Shown here in pieces: positions 9,299-18,304 of a DNA stretch of 64,000 nucleotides; within the stretch, counting starts at the first letter, position 1, and each line of letters begins with the position of its first letter. The DNA is from Flavobacterium agricola (GTDB lineage Bacteria; Bacteroidota; Bacteroidia; Flavobacteriales; Flavobacteriaceae): the NCBI RefSeq assembly GCF_025919725.1, contig NZ_CP081495.1, forward strand, positions 1,426,001-1,490,000, in the 5' to 3' direction. The notes beneath the pieces are model-generated. The model was not told the DNA's origin, did not search any database, and saw nothing but the letters and a program-made list of their open reading frames with translations. Position numbers and translations under genes: made by a program.

Positions 9299-10174
9299 TT
9301 AATCATTGAGTAATGATTTGCGATATCCATTTATTTTTTCTTTTATTTCCGGATCTAATTCGGGCAATGAAAGCTCGGGCAAGTTTTGTAAATGTTCTAA
9401 AATAATTTGAGCTACAAGCAAACGTGCAGTTTCTTTATCATCGGCCGGAATTACAAACCAAGGACATTTTTTAGTAGCTGTTTGTTGCAAGGCATCTTGA
9501 TAACATTCCTGATACGCATTCCAATATTTTCGCTCTTTAATATCCGAAGGTTCAAATTTCCAGTTGTGTTGTGGTTTATCTAAACGGCGTAAAATACGTT
9601 CGCGTTGCTCATCATAACTTAAATGCAAATAAAATTTTAAAATTAAGGTTCCGTTTTGTACTAAGTTTTTTTCAAAATTTTTAATTTGTTTAAAACGTTG
9701 TTTCCAAAACTTCGGTGTAATAGTTTCAACCGAATCAATATTTGGAATATTTTCGTTCAAAACAATTTCCGGATGTACCCGAGCAATTAAAACATTTTCA
9801 TAATGCGAGCGATTAAAAACTCCAAAAACACCACGTTCGGGTAATGCAATATAATGACGCCATAAAAAATCGTGCGATAATTCTAATGCTGTTGGGGTTT
9901 TAAAATTACTTACTTCTACCCCACGCGGATTAAATGCACTAAAAACTTCGCGAATTAAGCTGTCTTTTCCGGCTGTATCCATACCTTGTAAACAAATTAA
10001 TACGCTGTATTTGTGTTGGGCATACATAATTTCTTGCAAATCGCTTAACTGATTGCTTATTTTTTTAGGCTGATTGTTTATTTTACGAGTAGATAAGCCC
10101 GTTTCTATTCGGGTAGGTAAACTGTTCCAATCGGTAGTTGGAGTAATCTGATAGCTTTCACTTTTAATTTTCAT
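9299..10174 (-). CDS. Polyphosphate kinase 2 (PPK2) family protein
   Basis: 291 residues. Enzymes of this family move phosphate between polyphosphate and nucleoside mono- or diphosphates. The Walker A motif is GMDTAGKD (64-71) and the Walker B region is FNRSHYENVL (120-129). The lid-region arginines lie in the FNPRGVEV and RRLDKPQHNWKFEPSD segments. The short single domain and sequence style fit the polyphosphate:AMP/ADP (class I/III) group, but class needs a tree. It stands alone between a MATE gene and a divergent propeller-like gene. Confidence 0.9.
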   Translation of the reverse strand: MKIKSESYQITPTTDWNSLPTRIETGLSTRKINNQPKKISNQLSDLQEIMYAQHKYSVLICLQGMDTAGKDSLIREVFSAFNPRGVEVSNFKTPTALELSHDFLWRHYIALPERGVFGVFNRSHYENVLIARVHPEIVLNENIPNIDSVETITPKFWKQRFKQIKNFEKNLVQNGTLILKFYLHLSYDEQRERILRRLDKPQHNWKFEPSDIKERKYWNAYQECYQDALQQTATKKCPWFVIPADDKETARLLVAQIILEHLQNLPELSLPELDPEIKEKINGYRKSLLND

Positions 10175-10248
10175 AATTTGTTAGTTATCTCTTAAAAATA
10201 AACAAAAACTTTAATTTTTTTATACCTTTAATTTTTCAATTTAAAAAC

Positions 10249-11082
10249 ATGAACAAATTATTACTCGAAATATTGCTTCAAATTACGGGCATTACAGCAG
10301 CTTCAGGCATTCACTATCAAAACGAAAAATTATATGTTGTTTCTGACGAGAGCGATTATTTATACGAATATCAGCTTACAGCTAATGAACTTAAAAAACA
10401 TGCTTTAACCGATAACCCACAAGAACTTAGATCTAAACAAACCAAACGCGATTATGAAGCCATTGCAGCCAATGGTACAGATTTGTATTTGTTTGGTTCG
10501 GGCTCTAAACCCAATCGCGAATTGGTTACGCAGTTTAATACACAAAACCAAGCAGTACAAAATTTTTCGTTAGATTTATTATATCCGTCAATTGCATCTT
10601 TTGCAGAAATAAATCCGGACGAACTAAATATTGAAGGAGCTTTGTTTAGAGGAGATGATTTATTGCTTTTTAATCGCGGTAACGGTGCAAACAATAAAAA
10701 CTTTATTGTTACCGTTCAGGGTAAAAACTTTACTGAAGAATTTAATATTTTTATTCAAGACATTAAATTGCCACAATTAAATGGCATAAACACCGGATTT
10801 TCAGACGCAGTACTTGTTGGAGATAAAATTTATTTTTTAGCAACGGCCGAAGGCGGTAGCTCAACCTACAACGACGGACAAATTGCTGGCACGCTATTTG
10901 GATGCATCGATACCAAGCGTTTTAAGGTAAAATACACCGAAGTTTTAAGTAACGATAAAAAGTTAGAAGGGCTTACCGTTTTAAACCAAGACAAAAAAAA
11001 CATTACCTTTTTATTGTGTGAAGACAGCGATGATAGCACCCAAAACGTAGCAACCATTTATAAACTAAATATTAAAAAATAA
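10249..11082 (+). CDS. DUF6929-like protein, probable beta-propeller fold
   Basis: 277 residues. Repeated short strands with turns such as NEKLYVVSDESDYLYEY and GDKIYFLATAEGGSS suggest a beta-propeller. It resembles flavobacterial DUF6929 proteins, a tentative assignment from memory. No clear signal peptide, although residues 3-18 are mildly hydrophobic. A SIMPL-domain gene follows after 19 bp in the same direction, so the two probably form a short operon. Function unknown. Confidence 0.65.
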   Translation: MNKLLLEILLQITGITAASGIHYQNEKLYVVSDESDYLYEYQLTANELKKHALTDNPQELRSKQTKRDYEAIAANGTDLYLFGSGSKPNRELVTQFNTQNQAVQNFSLDLLYPSIASFAEINPDELNIEGALFRGDDLLLFNRGNGANNKNFIVTVQGKNFTEEFNIFIQDIKLPQLNGINTGFSDAVLVGDKIYFLATAEGGSSTYNDGQIAGTLFGCIDTKRFKVKYTEVLSNDKKLEGLTVLNQDKKNITFLLCEDSDDSTQNVATIYKLNIKK

Positions 11083-11101
11083 CAAAAACCAAAAATTGAA
11101 T

Positions 11102-11785
11102 ATGAAAAAAATAATTTTACTTTTAACCACATTTTTATCTGTAGCCGTTATGCAAGCGCAAAACAACCAACCTACACCGCAAGTAAATGTAACAGGAACA
11201 AGCGAAATTAAAATTGTACCTAATTATGCGGTAATTACCATTGGAGTAGAAACTAAAAATGATAAAGCCGAAGTTGCTAAAAACGAAAATGATGCCGTGG
11301 TAGCTAAAATGCTAAAAACGATTAAGAAGTTTAAAATTGAAGACAAGCATTTTCAAACCCAACGCGTAAACTTATTTAAAAACAGAGATTACGAGAAAAA
11401 AAGAGATTTTTACCAAGCCAACCAAACCGTTAAAATTGAGTTGTACAACTTAGATAAATATGATGAATTGGTAGGTGCTTTAATTGCTGATGGTGCTAAT
11501 TCAATTCAAGGCGTAGAATACAAATCTACTGAAACTGAAAAATACCAAGCAGAATTACGTAAAAAAGCAGCTTTAAATGCTAAAGCAAAAGCAGAAGATT
11601 TTGCCTCTGCATTTGGGCAAAAAGTTGGAAAAGCATTGGTTATTTCTGACAATTCATCAACCAACTTTAATCCGCCAATGTACGCTAAAATGAATTTAGA
11701 AATGGCAGATGCATCAGGTTCTACCTTAGCAGTTGGAGAAATTACTTTAAATGCGAACGTGAGCATTAGTTTTGAGTTATTATAA
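11102..11785 (+). CDS. SIMPL domain (DUF541) exported protein
   Basis: 227 residues counted from the ATG at 11102; the longer frame starts at a TTG two codons earlier and is less likely. A signal peptide (about residues 1-19, ending near MQAQ) is followed by a SIMPL/DUF541 domain. The domain shows VTGTSEIKIVPNYAVITIGV, the NQTVKIELYNLDKYDELVGAL block and the C-terminal LNANVSISFELL strand. Family members are periplasmic or outer-membrane proteins linked to stress resistance in some species, with no general molecular role. It is probably co-transcribed with the upstream propeller-like gene. Confidence 0.88.
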   Translation: MKKIILLLTTFLSVAVMQAQNNQPTPQVNVTGTSEIKIVPNYAVITIGVETKNDKAEVAKNENDAVVAKMLKTIKKFKIEDKHFQTQRVNLFKNRDYEKKRDFYQANQTVKIELYNLDKYDELVGALIADGANSIQGVEYKSTETEKYQAELRKKAALNAKAKAEDFASAFGQKVGKALVISDNSSTNFNPPMYAKMNLEMADASGSTLAVGEITLNANVSISFELL

Positions 11786-11786
11786 A

Positions 11787-11825
11787 ACAAAAACGCCTTT
11801 TGAAATTTCAAAAGGCGTTTTTTTA
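11787..11825. terminator. Bidirectional intrinsic terminator
   Basis: A perfect palindrome with arms AAACGCCTTTTGAAA (11791-11805) and its complement (11806-11820), A-run on the left and T-run on the right. It serves the SIMPL gene and the convergent ABC-F gene. Confidence 0.92.
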
Positions 11826-13454
11826 TTTTTCTATGTCGTGTAAACTTTCCATTTTTTTAGTTGCTAAGAAACCTTTAATATCTTCAAAATGTTCCTTAAC
11901 GCGTTTGTTACCAAACTCAAAAACTTTTTCGGCCAAACCATCTAAAAAATCACGGTCGTGAGAAACTAATATTAAAGTTCCTTCAAATTCTTTTAAAGCT
12001 TCTTTAATAATATCTTTTGTTTTCATATCTAAATGGTTGGTAGGTTCGTCTAAAATTAAAACGTTATACGGTTCTAATAAAAGTTTCACCATTGCCAATC
12101 GTGTTTTTTCACCTCCCGAAAGTACTTTTACTTTTTTCTGAATATCATCGCCAGCAAACATAAACGCACCTAAAATATTTTTAATTTGAGTACGAATATC
12201 GCCAACTGCAATACGATCTACGGTATCAAAAATAGTGATTTCACCATCTAACAAAGATGCTTGGTTTTGCGCAAAATATCCAACTTTGGCATTATGGCCT
12301 AATTCGCATTTTCCGTCAAAATCAATTTCGCCCATAATGGCTTTAATCATGGTTGATTTACCTTCACCGTTTTTACCAACAAAAGCAACTTTTTGTCCGC
12401 GTTCAATAACCATATTGGCGTTTTTAAATACCACATGATCGCCGTAGGTTTTAGATAATTCCTCTACAACTACCGGATATTGACCCGTTCTTGCCGCTGG
12501 CGGGAATTTTAAACGCAAGGCAGAATTATCAACTTCATCAACCTCAACCAAAACCAATTTTTCTAACATACGCACGCGCGATTGTACTTGTTCGGTTTTA
12601 GAAAACGTACCTTTAAAACGTTCTATAAACGCTTTGTTTTCGGCAATAAACTTTTGTTGCTCATCATATGCTTTTTGTTGATGCACGCGGCGGTCTTTAC
12701 GCAGTTCTAAATAATCGGTATATTTTGCTTTATAATCGTAAATACGGCCCATGGTAACCTCAATAGTACGGTTGGTAATATTATCTACAAAGGCACGGTC
12801 GTGCGAAATAACCATTACTGCTTTTGCCGAATTGATTAAAAAATCTTCTAACCACTGAATCGATTCGATATCCATGTGGTTGGTTGGTTCATCTAATAAA
12901 ATTAAATCGGGGTTTTGCAATAAAATTTTAGCTAATTCGATGCGCATACGCCATCCTCCAGAAAATTCTGAAGTTGGTCGGTTAAAATCAGCAGCTGTAA
13001 AACCTAAACCTTTTAATATTTTTTCTACCTCAGCTTCGTAATTAATTTCTTCAATCGAATAAAATTTTTCAGACAATTCCGACACGCGTTCAATCAACTT
13101 CATATAATCGTCGCTTTCGTAATCGGTACGCACGGTTAACTGTTCGTTTAAGGCTTCTATTTCATCGCGCATTTTAAAAATTGAGGCAAAAGCTTTAGAT
13201 GTTTCTTCAAACACCGTACAATTATCTTCTGTTAATAAATGCTGTGGTAAATAAGCAATTACGGCATCTTTCGGAGCAGAAACTACGCCACGGCTTGGTT
13301 TATTTAAACCGGCAACAATTTTTAATAAGGTTGATTTTCCTGCGCCGTTTTTACCCATTAATGCAATTTTATCATTTTCATTAATAGCAAAAGTTACGTC
13401 GCTAAATAAAGTGGTTCCGCCAAATTCTACGGCTACATCGTTAACTGTAATCAT
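11823..13454 (-). CDS. ABC-F family ATPase (ribosome-associated)
   Basis: 543 residues with two ABC ATPase domains and no transmembrane region, the layout of ABC-F proteins. The first domain has Walker A GKNGAGKST, signature FSGGWRMRIELA and Walker B LILLDEPTNHMD. The second has GKNGEGKST, LSGGEKTRLAM and LILDEPTNHLD. The linker between them (about 240-320) is charged and helical, the P-site tRNA interaction motif in this family. ABC-F proteins act on the ribosome in translation or antibiotic protection. The subtype is not clear, and nothing nearby suggests resistance. A promoter lies about 27 bp upstream of the start. Confidence 0.9.
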   Translation of the reverse strand: MITVNDVAVEFGGTTLFSDVTFAINENDKIALMGKNGAGKSTLLKIVAGLNKPSRGVVSAPKDAVIAYLPQHLLTEDNCTVFEETSKAFASIFKMRDEIEALNEQLTVRTDYESDDYMKLIERVSELSEKFYSIEEINYEAEVEKILKGLGFTAADFNRPTSEFSGGWRMRIELAKILLQNPDLILLDEPTNHMDIESIQWLEDFLINSAKAVMVISHDRAFVDNITNRTIEVTMGRIYDYKAKYTDYLELRKDRRVHQQKAYDEQQKFIAENKAFIERFKGTFSKTEQVQSRVRMLEKLVLVEVDEVDNSALRLKFPPAARTGQYPVVVEELSKTYGDHVVFKNANMVIERGQKVAFVGKNGEGKSTMIKAIMGEIDFDGKCELGHNAKVGYFAQNQASLLDGEITIFDTVDRIAVGDIRTQIKNILGAFMFAGDDIQKKVKVLSGGEKTRLAMVKLLLEPYNVLILDEPTNHLDMKTKDIIKEALKEFEGTLILVSHDRDFLDGLAEKVFEFGNKRVKEHFEDIKGFLATKKMESLHDIEK

Positions 13455-13480
13455 CTAAAAAATAGGTGTATAATTTGGCG

Positions 13481-13488
13481 CAAATATA
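13481..13488 (-). promoter_or_regulatory. Bacteroidota -7 promoter element for the ABC-F gene
   Basis: TATATTTG on the minus strand matches TAnnTTTG. A TTG lies 16 bp upstream of it, close to the usual -33 spacing. The start codon is 26 bp downstream. Confidence 0.5.
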
Positions 13489-13577
13489 ATTTAAAAAAAA
13501 TAAACAATTTCTTTTTACAGACGCCATATTTTGTCCTTAGCAAGTGTTTTATTTGTACTATCAAAAACGCTGAAATT

Positions 13578-14273
13578 ATGAAAAATGTAACTTTTAATGG
13601 ACAATGCCCTGCTTGCGAATTACAAAACAATACGGTAACCATGCGTTATAATATTGCTAAAGAATTAGAATGTCCAACTTGTAACTTGCGTATTTATCCG
13701 GACGGAAAAAAGTTAGCGCTGATTCACCGCACCCGTGGTAAAAATAATTTTGCATTGATGCCAGCACCTAAATTTACTTCGCCTTTATATTATATTGGTG
13801 CTGATGTAACGTACGACAGCTATTCGGACGGTTCGGTTTTAATGTGCACCACCGATATGTTGCATTATATAGAAAACGAGGTACAACCTACGGCATATAA
13901 AAACTTACTAACCGAATTAATTACCAGTTACATTGCTGCTTTTTACCATGATCAGGATGTTGAATATTACTACATGATTAGCCATTTATTAAGTACAGAT
14001 ATTGGTCACGCTGTTTTTAACAACAACCATAAAAGCAACAAATACTTATTTCATTACTTGCATTTTGTTTTAACCTGCTACGCCGAAGATGCGTTTACTG
14101 ACTTAGAAGATTTTGCCATGACCGGCCAAATTTTAGATTTGTACAACAAACATGTTACCCCATATTTGGATATAATTACCCACGATTTATTTTTACAAAA
14201 ACAAGTTATGGAACAATTGATGCACGAACTTATTCAGCTTATTTACTCACCCACTCAGGTACTTAAAAAGTAA
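13578..14273 (+). CDS. Hypothetical protein with N-terminal double-CxxC zinc ribbon
   Basis: 231 residues. Two CxxC pairs (C10/C13 and C32/C35, the latter in ECPTCNLRIYPDG) suggest a small zinc-ribbon knuckle in the first 45 residues. The rest is mostly helical, with tyrosine-rich stretches and no membrane segment. I do not recognise the family. It is transcribed divergently from the ABC-F gene and is followed by an exported WG-repeat protein. Zinc binding is inferred from the cysteine spacing only. Confidence 0.65.
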   Translation: MKNVTFNGQCPACELQNNTVTMRYNIAKELECPTCNLRIYPDGKKLALIHRTRGKNNFALMPAPKFTSPLYYIGADVTYDSYSDGSVLMCTTDMLHYIENEVQPTAYKNLLTELITSYIAAFYHDQDVEYYYMISHLLSTDIGHAVFNNNHKSNKYLFHYLHFVLTCYAEDAFTDLEDFAMTGQILDLYNKHVTPYLDIITHDLFLQKQVMEQLMHELIQLIYSPTQVLKK

Positions 14274-14365
14274 GTAAAAACCAGTTGTTTATACTAAAAA
14301 TAAGATTGCTCGTTAATATAGGTAAGCCCTTTTTACCTGCTCTTTCCTTTTTAAAATAATAAAGC

Positions 14366-16168
14366 ATGCAAAAAAAAATCAGTTGGATTATTATGTTGTT
14401 AACCCTGCAAATGGGTTATGCACAATTTGAAAGGTTAGAACAAGCAACAAACAACCAAGAACTTATTTCGCTATTCGACCAGGAAGTGAAAATGTTTGCT
14501 ACAATAGTTGCTACATTTCAAAATACATCATTCCCGTCATCTAAAAAACCGACAGAACCTTTCACATTAAATTTTAATAAAGAAGCTTATCAGCAGCTTG
14601 TTAAAAATGAAACGGAATTAAACCCGAGTTTTTTTACCTTTATTAAAGAAGATAAGGTTGCTATTAGTTTACTTAAAGATCCGAATATAAAAACCTTCAA
14701 CTTTAAAATAGATGCCGATATGTATCCTACAAAAGTTATTTATTTTGATGGAGAAACTGAAGTTGTAACAGATTCAACAAGGTTTGATAGATTTGATATT
14801 TTTTACCCAACTCAACAAAAAATGGTAGATAAGATTGAAGTTGCTTACCATTTTAATACGCCACAAAAAATAGACAGCTTGGTTATTCCTTTGCAAAAAA
14901 ACAAAACCATTACCAGCCCAATTGGGTTTGTTAAGGTTATTTCTGATGCGCCAGAAGCTGTAACCTTACAAACCGACATAAATCCGAATGTTTTTATTAA
15001 CATACAAGGTGCTGATGCAGCAGATAAAAGATACGCATGGGGTTTTAAAGGCCAAAGCAACGATACGTATCAGAATCAAGAAAAAAAATTAAATAAAGTA
15101 ATTAAATCGGCGAATAGAATAAGTAAAAAGGCTGAGAAAAAAATGCATTTGCCATTTCATGATTTTAAGGCATACTTTTTTAAACAACTAAAAAAAACAG
15201 AAAAAAAGTTAGCTAAAAGCAATAAACAATCCGATTTAAACTATATAACATTAGCTTTTGGTACAACGCCTTTACAAAACATTATTGCTTATTATCCTAC
15301 CGAGTATTATAAGGCAAACACCACAAAAACATTAAACAACAGTAATTTTGAATTTTTAATTACAAATAATGACAACCAATATAGCGTATATGATAGCGAA
15401 ACAAACCTATTGCTAACCTTACCTAAAAACTACGATCCGGTACAGAATTATTTCTATAAAAATAACAGAACCTATTATTACTTAGATTTGATGCAAAAAA
15501 AACTCATTCCGCAAAACTACTCGCAAGTAAACGAACTAAACAACAAACTAAGTTTGGTTTGGTCTGACAATGATTTGTTGGTGGTTAACGAAACCAATAC
15601 CCCTATTTTAAAAGCAAACGATTACATACAAGACACAAGTTTTAAAACTACCGTATTGTTTACTGACAAAAATCAATATATAGCTTGTGAGCAAATGGAA
15701 GAGCTTACTGAGTTAACAGATATAGAGATTACGCAGTACTTAAACAAAGGGTATTACAAGGCCGAAAAAAATGGTAAAATTGGTGTTTTAGATGCTTGCG
15801 GGCAAATTGTTATTCCTTTTGAATATGACAATGTTATTGAATTTAATGAAATTGCGAATCTGTTTCCGAGTGATCTTGTATTTGGTGTAAAACAAAATGA
15901 TAAATGGGGCTACGTAAATGCAAAAAACGAAGTAGTTATTCCTTTTGAGTACGACGAAGCTAATACCTCTTTTTCGTACGGAATTGCGGTGGTTGGTTTA
16001 AATAATGAAGACGGTTCTCCAACCTCGTCAGGTTTAATAAACCTTGAAAACAAAAGGTTAACCCCATTTCAAAACAGTGGCTATTCTGCTTCTACATCAA
16101 ACGGAAAACGCACCTACGGTTTAAATTATAAACAATACGACCATTTAGGTAATGAAGTAAAACAGTAA
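14366..16168 (+). CDS. Exported WG-repeat-containing protein
   Basis: 600 residues with a signal peptide (about 1-19, ending GYAQ). The C-terminal third carries WG repeats: KNGKIGVLDACGQIVIPFEY and NDKWGYVNAKNEVVIPFEYD are two clear units, followed by a degenerate third. The N-terminal 400 residues are lysine-, asparagine- and threonine-rich and match nothing I recognise; a coiled or helical stretch lies around residues 235-280. WG repeats form beta-structured, probably binding, surfaces in exported Bacteroidota proteins. Function unknown. Confidence 0.75.
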   Translation: MQKKISWIIMLLTLQMGYAQFERLEQATNNQELISLFDQEVKMFATIVATFQNTSFPSSKKPTEPFTLNFNKEAYQQLVKNETELNPSFFTFIKEDKVAISLLKDPNIKTFNFKIDADMYPTKVIYFDGETEVVTDSTRFDRFDIFYPTQQKMVDKIEVAYHFNTPQKIDSLVIPLQKNKTITSPIGFVKVISDAPEAVTLQTDINPNVFINIQGADAADKRYAWGFKGQSNDTYQNQEKKLNKVIKSANRISKKAEKKMHLPFHDFKAYFFKQLKKTEKKLAKSNKQSDLNYITLAFGTTPLQNIIAYYPTEYYKANTTKTLNNSNFEFLITNNDNQYSVYDSETNLLLTLPKNYDPVQNYFYKNNRTYYYLDLMQKKLIPQNYSQVNELNNKLSLVWSDNDLLVVNETNTPILKANDYIQDTSFKTTVLFTDKNQYIACEQMEELTELTDIEITQYLNKGYYKAEKNGKIGVLDACGQIVIPFEYDNVIEFNEIANLFPSDLVFGVKQNDKWGYVNAKNEVVIPFEYDEANTSFSYGIAVVGLNNEDGSPTSSGLINLENKRLTPFQNSGYSASTSNGKRTYGLNYKQYDHLGNEVKQ

Positions 16169-16249
16169 CAACCGCATCCATATGTAAAAAATAAAAGAAA
16201 GCTTTACCTGTATTATAAAATAAAGTAACTTGCTGTAAAATATAAAAAC

Positions 16250-16780
16250 ATGCTTACGTTACAACAAAAAATAGATCAGGCCATTGTTAATGTTCCTGAC
16301 TTTCCTACGGCTGGTATTCAGTATAAAGATATTACGCCTTTGTTTTTAAACCCAACTTTATCTCAAGAAATTATAGATGCATTTGTGGCACAAGCACAAG
16401 GCAAGGTAGATGTGGTTTGTGGTATAGAAAGTCGCGGTTTTTTATACGGTGTTCAAATTGCGCATCAGCTAAATGTACCTTTTGTATTAATACGCAAAGC
16501 AGGTAAATTACCACCGCCAACCCTTGCCGTTTCTTACGATTTAGAGTACGGATCGGCTACTATAGAACTAAACAAAAACTACATTCCTAAAGGAGCCCGT
16601 GTAATGATTCACGACGACATTTTAGCAACCGGAGGTACTGCAGCAGCAGCGGCTGAATTAATTACTCTTTGCGAAGCGCAAGTAGTTCAATTCTCGTTTA
16701 TTGCAACCTTAGGTTTTTTAAACGGTAAAGAGAAACTAACACCTATTACCTCTAACATTATTAGTTTAACTACCTTTTAG
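16250..16780 (+). CDS. apt: Adenine phosphoribosyltransferase
   Basis: 176 residues, the usual Apt length. The enzyme makes AMP from adenine and PRPP in purine salvage. Visible features are PDFPTAGIQYKDITPLF near the N-terminus, the ESRGF substrate segment, RKAGKLPPPT (flexible catalytic loop) and the PRPP-binding motif HDDILATGGTA. The usual first residue of that motif (V/I-D-D) is changed to H-D-D, with both acidic residues kept. A frameshifted DUF1801 gene follows after 44 bp. Confidence 0.93.
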   Translation: MLTLQQKIDQAIVNVPDFPTAGIQYKDITPLFLNPTLSQEIIDAFVAQAQGKVDVVCGIESRGFLYGVQIAHQLNVPFVLIRKAGKLPPPTLAVSYDLEYGSATIELNKNYIPKGARVMIHDDILATGGTAAAAAELITLCEAQVVQFSFIATLGFLNGKEKLTPITSNIISLTTF

Positions 16781-16824
16781 GTTATTGTTTTAATAACCAA
16801 CCCAAAAAACAAAACGTACTACCT

Positions 16825-17248
16825 ATGGCTAAAAATAAAACCGAATATACCCAAGCAAGCGTGGCCGATTTTATTGCCGCACTACCTAACGAACAGCAAA
16901 AAAAAAAACAGTTTGGCGTTGGTTGAGCTGATGCAACAAGCCACGGGCGAAAAAGCCCAAATGTTTGGTCCTACTATTATTGGGTTTGGTTCGTACCAAT
17001 ACCAATACGCATCGGGGCACGGCGGTGTAGCACCTTTACTCGGCTTTTCGCCTCGTAAAGCAGCTTTATCTCTTTATGTATATTCGGGTACCCCGCAAGA
17101 AGATGTCTTGCTACAACAATTAGGTACCTTTAAAATGGGCAAAGCCTGTATGTATGTTAAAAAATTAAGCGACATTAATCTGACCATTTTACAACAAATC
17201 ATGCAGCTTAGTTTGGCACATACCACTCAAGTTTATACCCGTTTATAA
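16825..17248 (+). pseudogene. DUF1801 (YdhG-like) gene with a frameshift in an A11 tract
   Basis: The ATG at 16825 opens with MAKNKTEYTQASVADFIAAL, a typical DUF1801 N-terminus, but the frame stops after 33 codons. The remaining domain (NSLALVELMQQATGEKAQMF, then GPTIIGFG and a conserved C-terminus to 17248) is in another frame. The switch lies in a run of eleven A (16898-16908). Ten As would restore one frame of about 140 residues, the normal length. It may be a true mutation, a phase-variable or slippage-corrected gene, or a sequencing error. The downstream gene also carries a DUF1801 domain. Confidence 0.8.
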
Positions 17249-17256
17249 TTTTTACC

Positions 17257-18186
17257 ATGACAGCTGTACAAAACATTTCAGACTACATTGCGCAATTGGA
17301 TGCCGAGCATCAAGCAGCCGCACAAAATTTACACAATTTTATACTGGCTCATGCCCCAGCACAAACCCAAGCAACCATAAGCTATAAAATACCCACCTAC
17401 AAGTACAACGGCAACTTGTTGCATTTTGCATTTGCAAAAAAACACATTGGTTTGTACCCCGGGCCCGAAGCTATAGCACATTTTACAAACCAATTACACG
17501 CGTACAAACAAACCAAAGGCGCCATACAAATTCCGTACAACCAACCTTTTCCATTTTCTTTATTGGCCGATATACTGGCTTATAATATAGATTTATTAGC
17601 AGATAAAAAAGGGCCGAGCTGGCACAATTACAGAGCCAATTGGCAAGAAGCAAACGAAGTTATGGAACAAATTGTGGTACAACTACCGTTACAAAAAACT
17701 TTTAAATGGGGTACCGATGTGTACACCTTTCAGGATAAAAATGTGGTAGCTTGGGGTGGTTTTAAAAACTTTTTTGCCATTTGGTTTTACAACGGTGTGT
17801 TTTTAACCGACCCATTGCAGGTATTGGTAAATGCTAACGAGGCACAAACTAAAGCGTTACGCCAATGGCGCTTTACATCAGACCAAAAACTACCCGAAGC
17901 TGCTATTAAAAACTACATACAAGAAGCTATAGAAACGGTTAAACAAGGCAAAGTAGTAGCACCTGCAAAAACTGTTGCACCAACCCTAACGGGGTATTTG
18001 GCCGAACAAGTAAACCAAAACTCAGAACTTAAAAAAGCTTTTGATGCCCTTACACCAGGCAAACAAAATGAATATATAGCGTATATTGAAGAGGCCAAAC
18101 AAGAAAAAACCAAAGCCAGCCGTTACACCAAAATTGTACCTTTAATATTGGCAGGGCAAGGCTTAAACGACAAGTATAAAAAATAA
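17257..18186 (+). CDS. DUF1801 / YdeI-OmpD-associated multidomain protein
   Basis: 309 residues, cytosolic. The first about 115 residues are a DUF1801/YdhG-like domain (SYKIPTYKYNGNLLHFAFAK, HIGLYPG). Residues about 125-230 look like a second DUF1801 copy (KWGTDVYTFQDKNVVAWGGF). The C-terminal segment (ELKKAFDALTPGKQNEYIAY, then the AKQEKTKASRYTKI block) is the YdeI/OmpD-associated domain. YdhG of Bacillus has been proposed as an iron chaperone; transfer of that role here is uncertain. It starts 8 bp after the frameshifted DUF1801 gene, so the two were probably one operon. Confidence 0.82.
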   Translation: MTAVQNISDYIAQLDAEHQAAAQNLHNFILAHAPAQTQATISYKIPTYKYNGNLLHFAFAKKHIGLYPGPEAIAHFTNQLHAYKQTKGAIQIPYNQPFPFSLLADILAYNIDLLADKKGPSWHNYRANWQEANEVMEQIVVQLPLQKTFKWGTDVYTFQDKNVVAWGGFKNFFAIWFYNGVFLTDPLQVLVNANEAQTKALRQWRFTSDQKLPEAAIKNYIQEAIETVKQGKVVAPAKTVAPTLTGYLAEQVNQNSELKKAFDALTPGKQNEYIAYIEEAKQEKTKASRYTKIVPLILAGQGLNDKYKK

Positions 18187-18220
18187 GCCCCATACAACAC
18201 CAACACAACGTTTGGTGGGC

Positions 18221-18270
18221 AAAAAAATCCCCAACAACCAAAACTAATTGCGGTTGTTGGGGATTTTTTT
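18221..18270. terminator. Bidirectional intrinsic terminator
   Basis: Arms AAATCCCCAACAACC (18225-18239) and GGTTGTTGGGGATTT (18252-18266) with a 12-base loop, A-run before and T-run after. It lies between the DUF1801/YdeI gene and the convergent GNAT gene. Confidence 0.9.
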
Positions 18271-18304
18271 ATACTGTAACGTACCGCTAAAGGTACATAT
18301 TACT

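Noticed and set aside
13451..13642. 63-codon minus-strand frame
   Set aside because: Spans the ABC-F promoter and the start of the zinc-ribbon gene; Cys- and Phe-rich as expected for out-of-frame reading.
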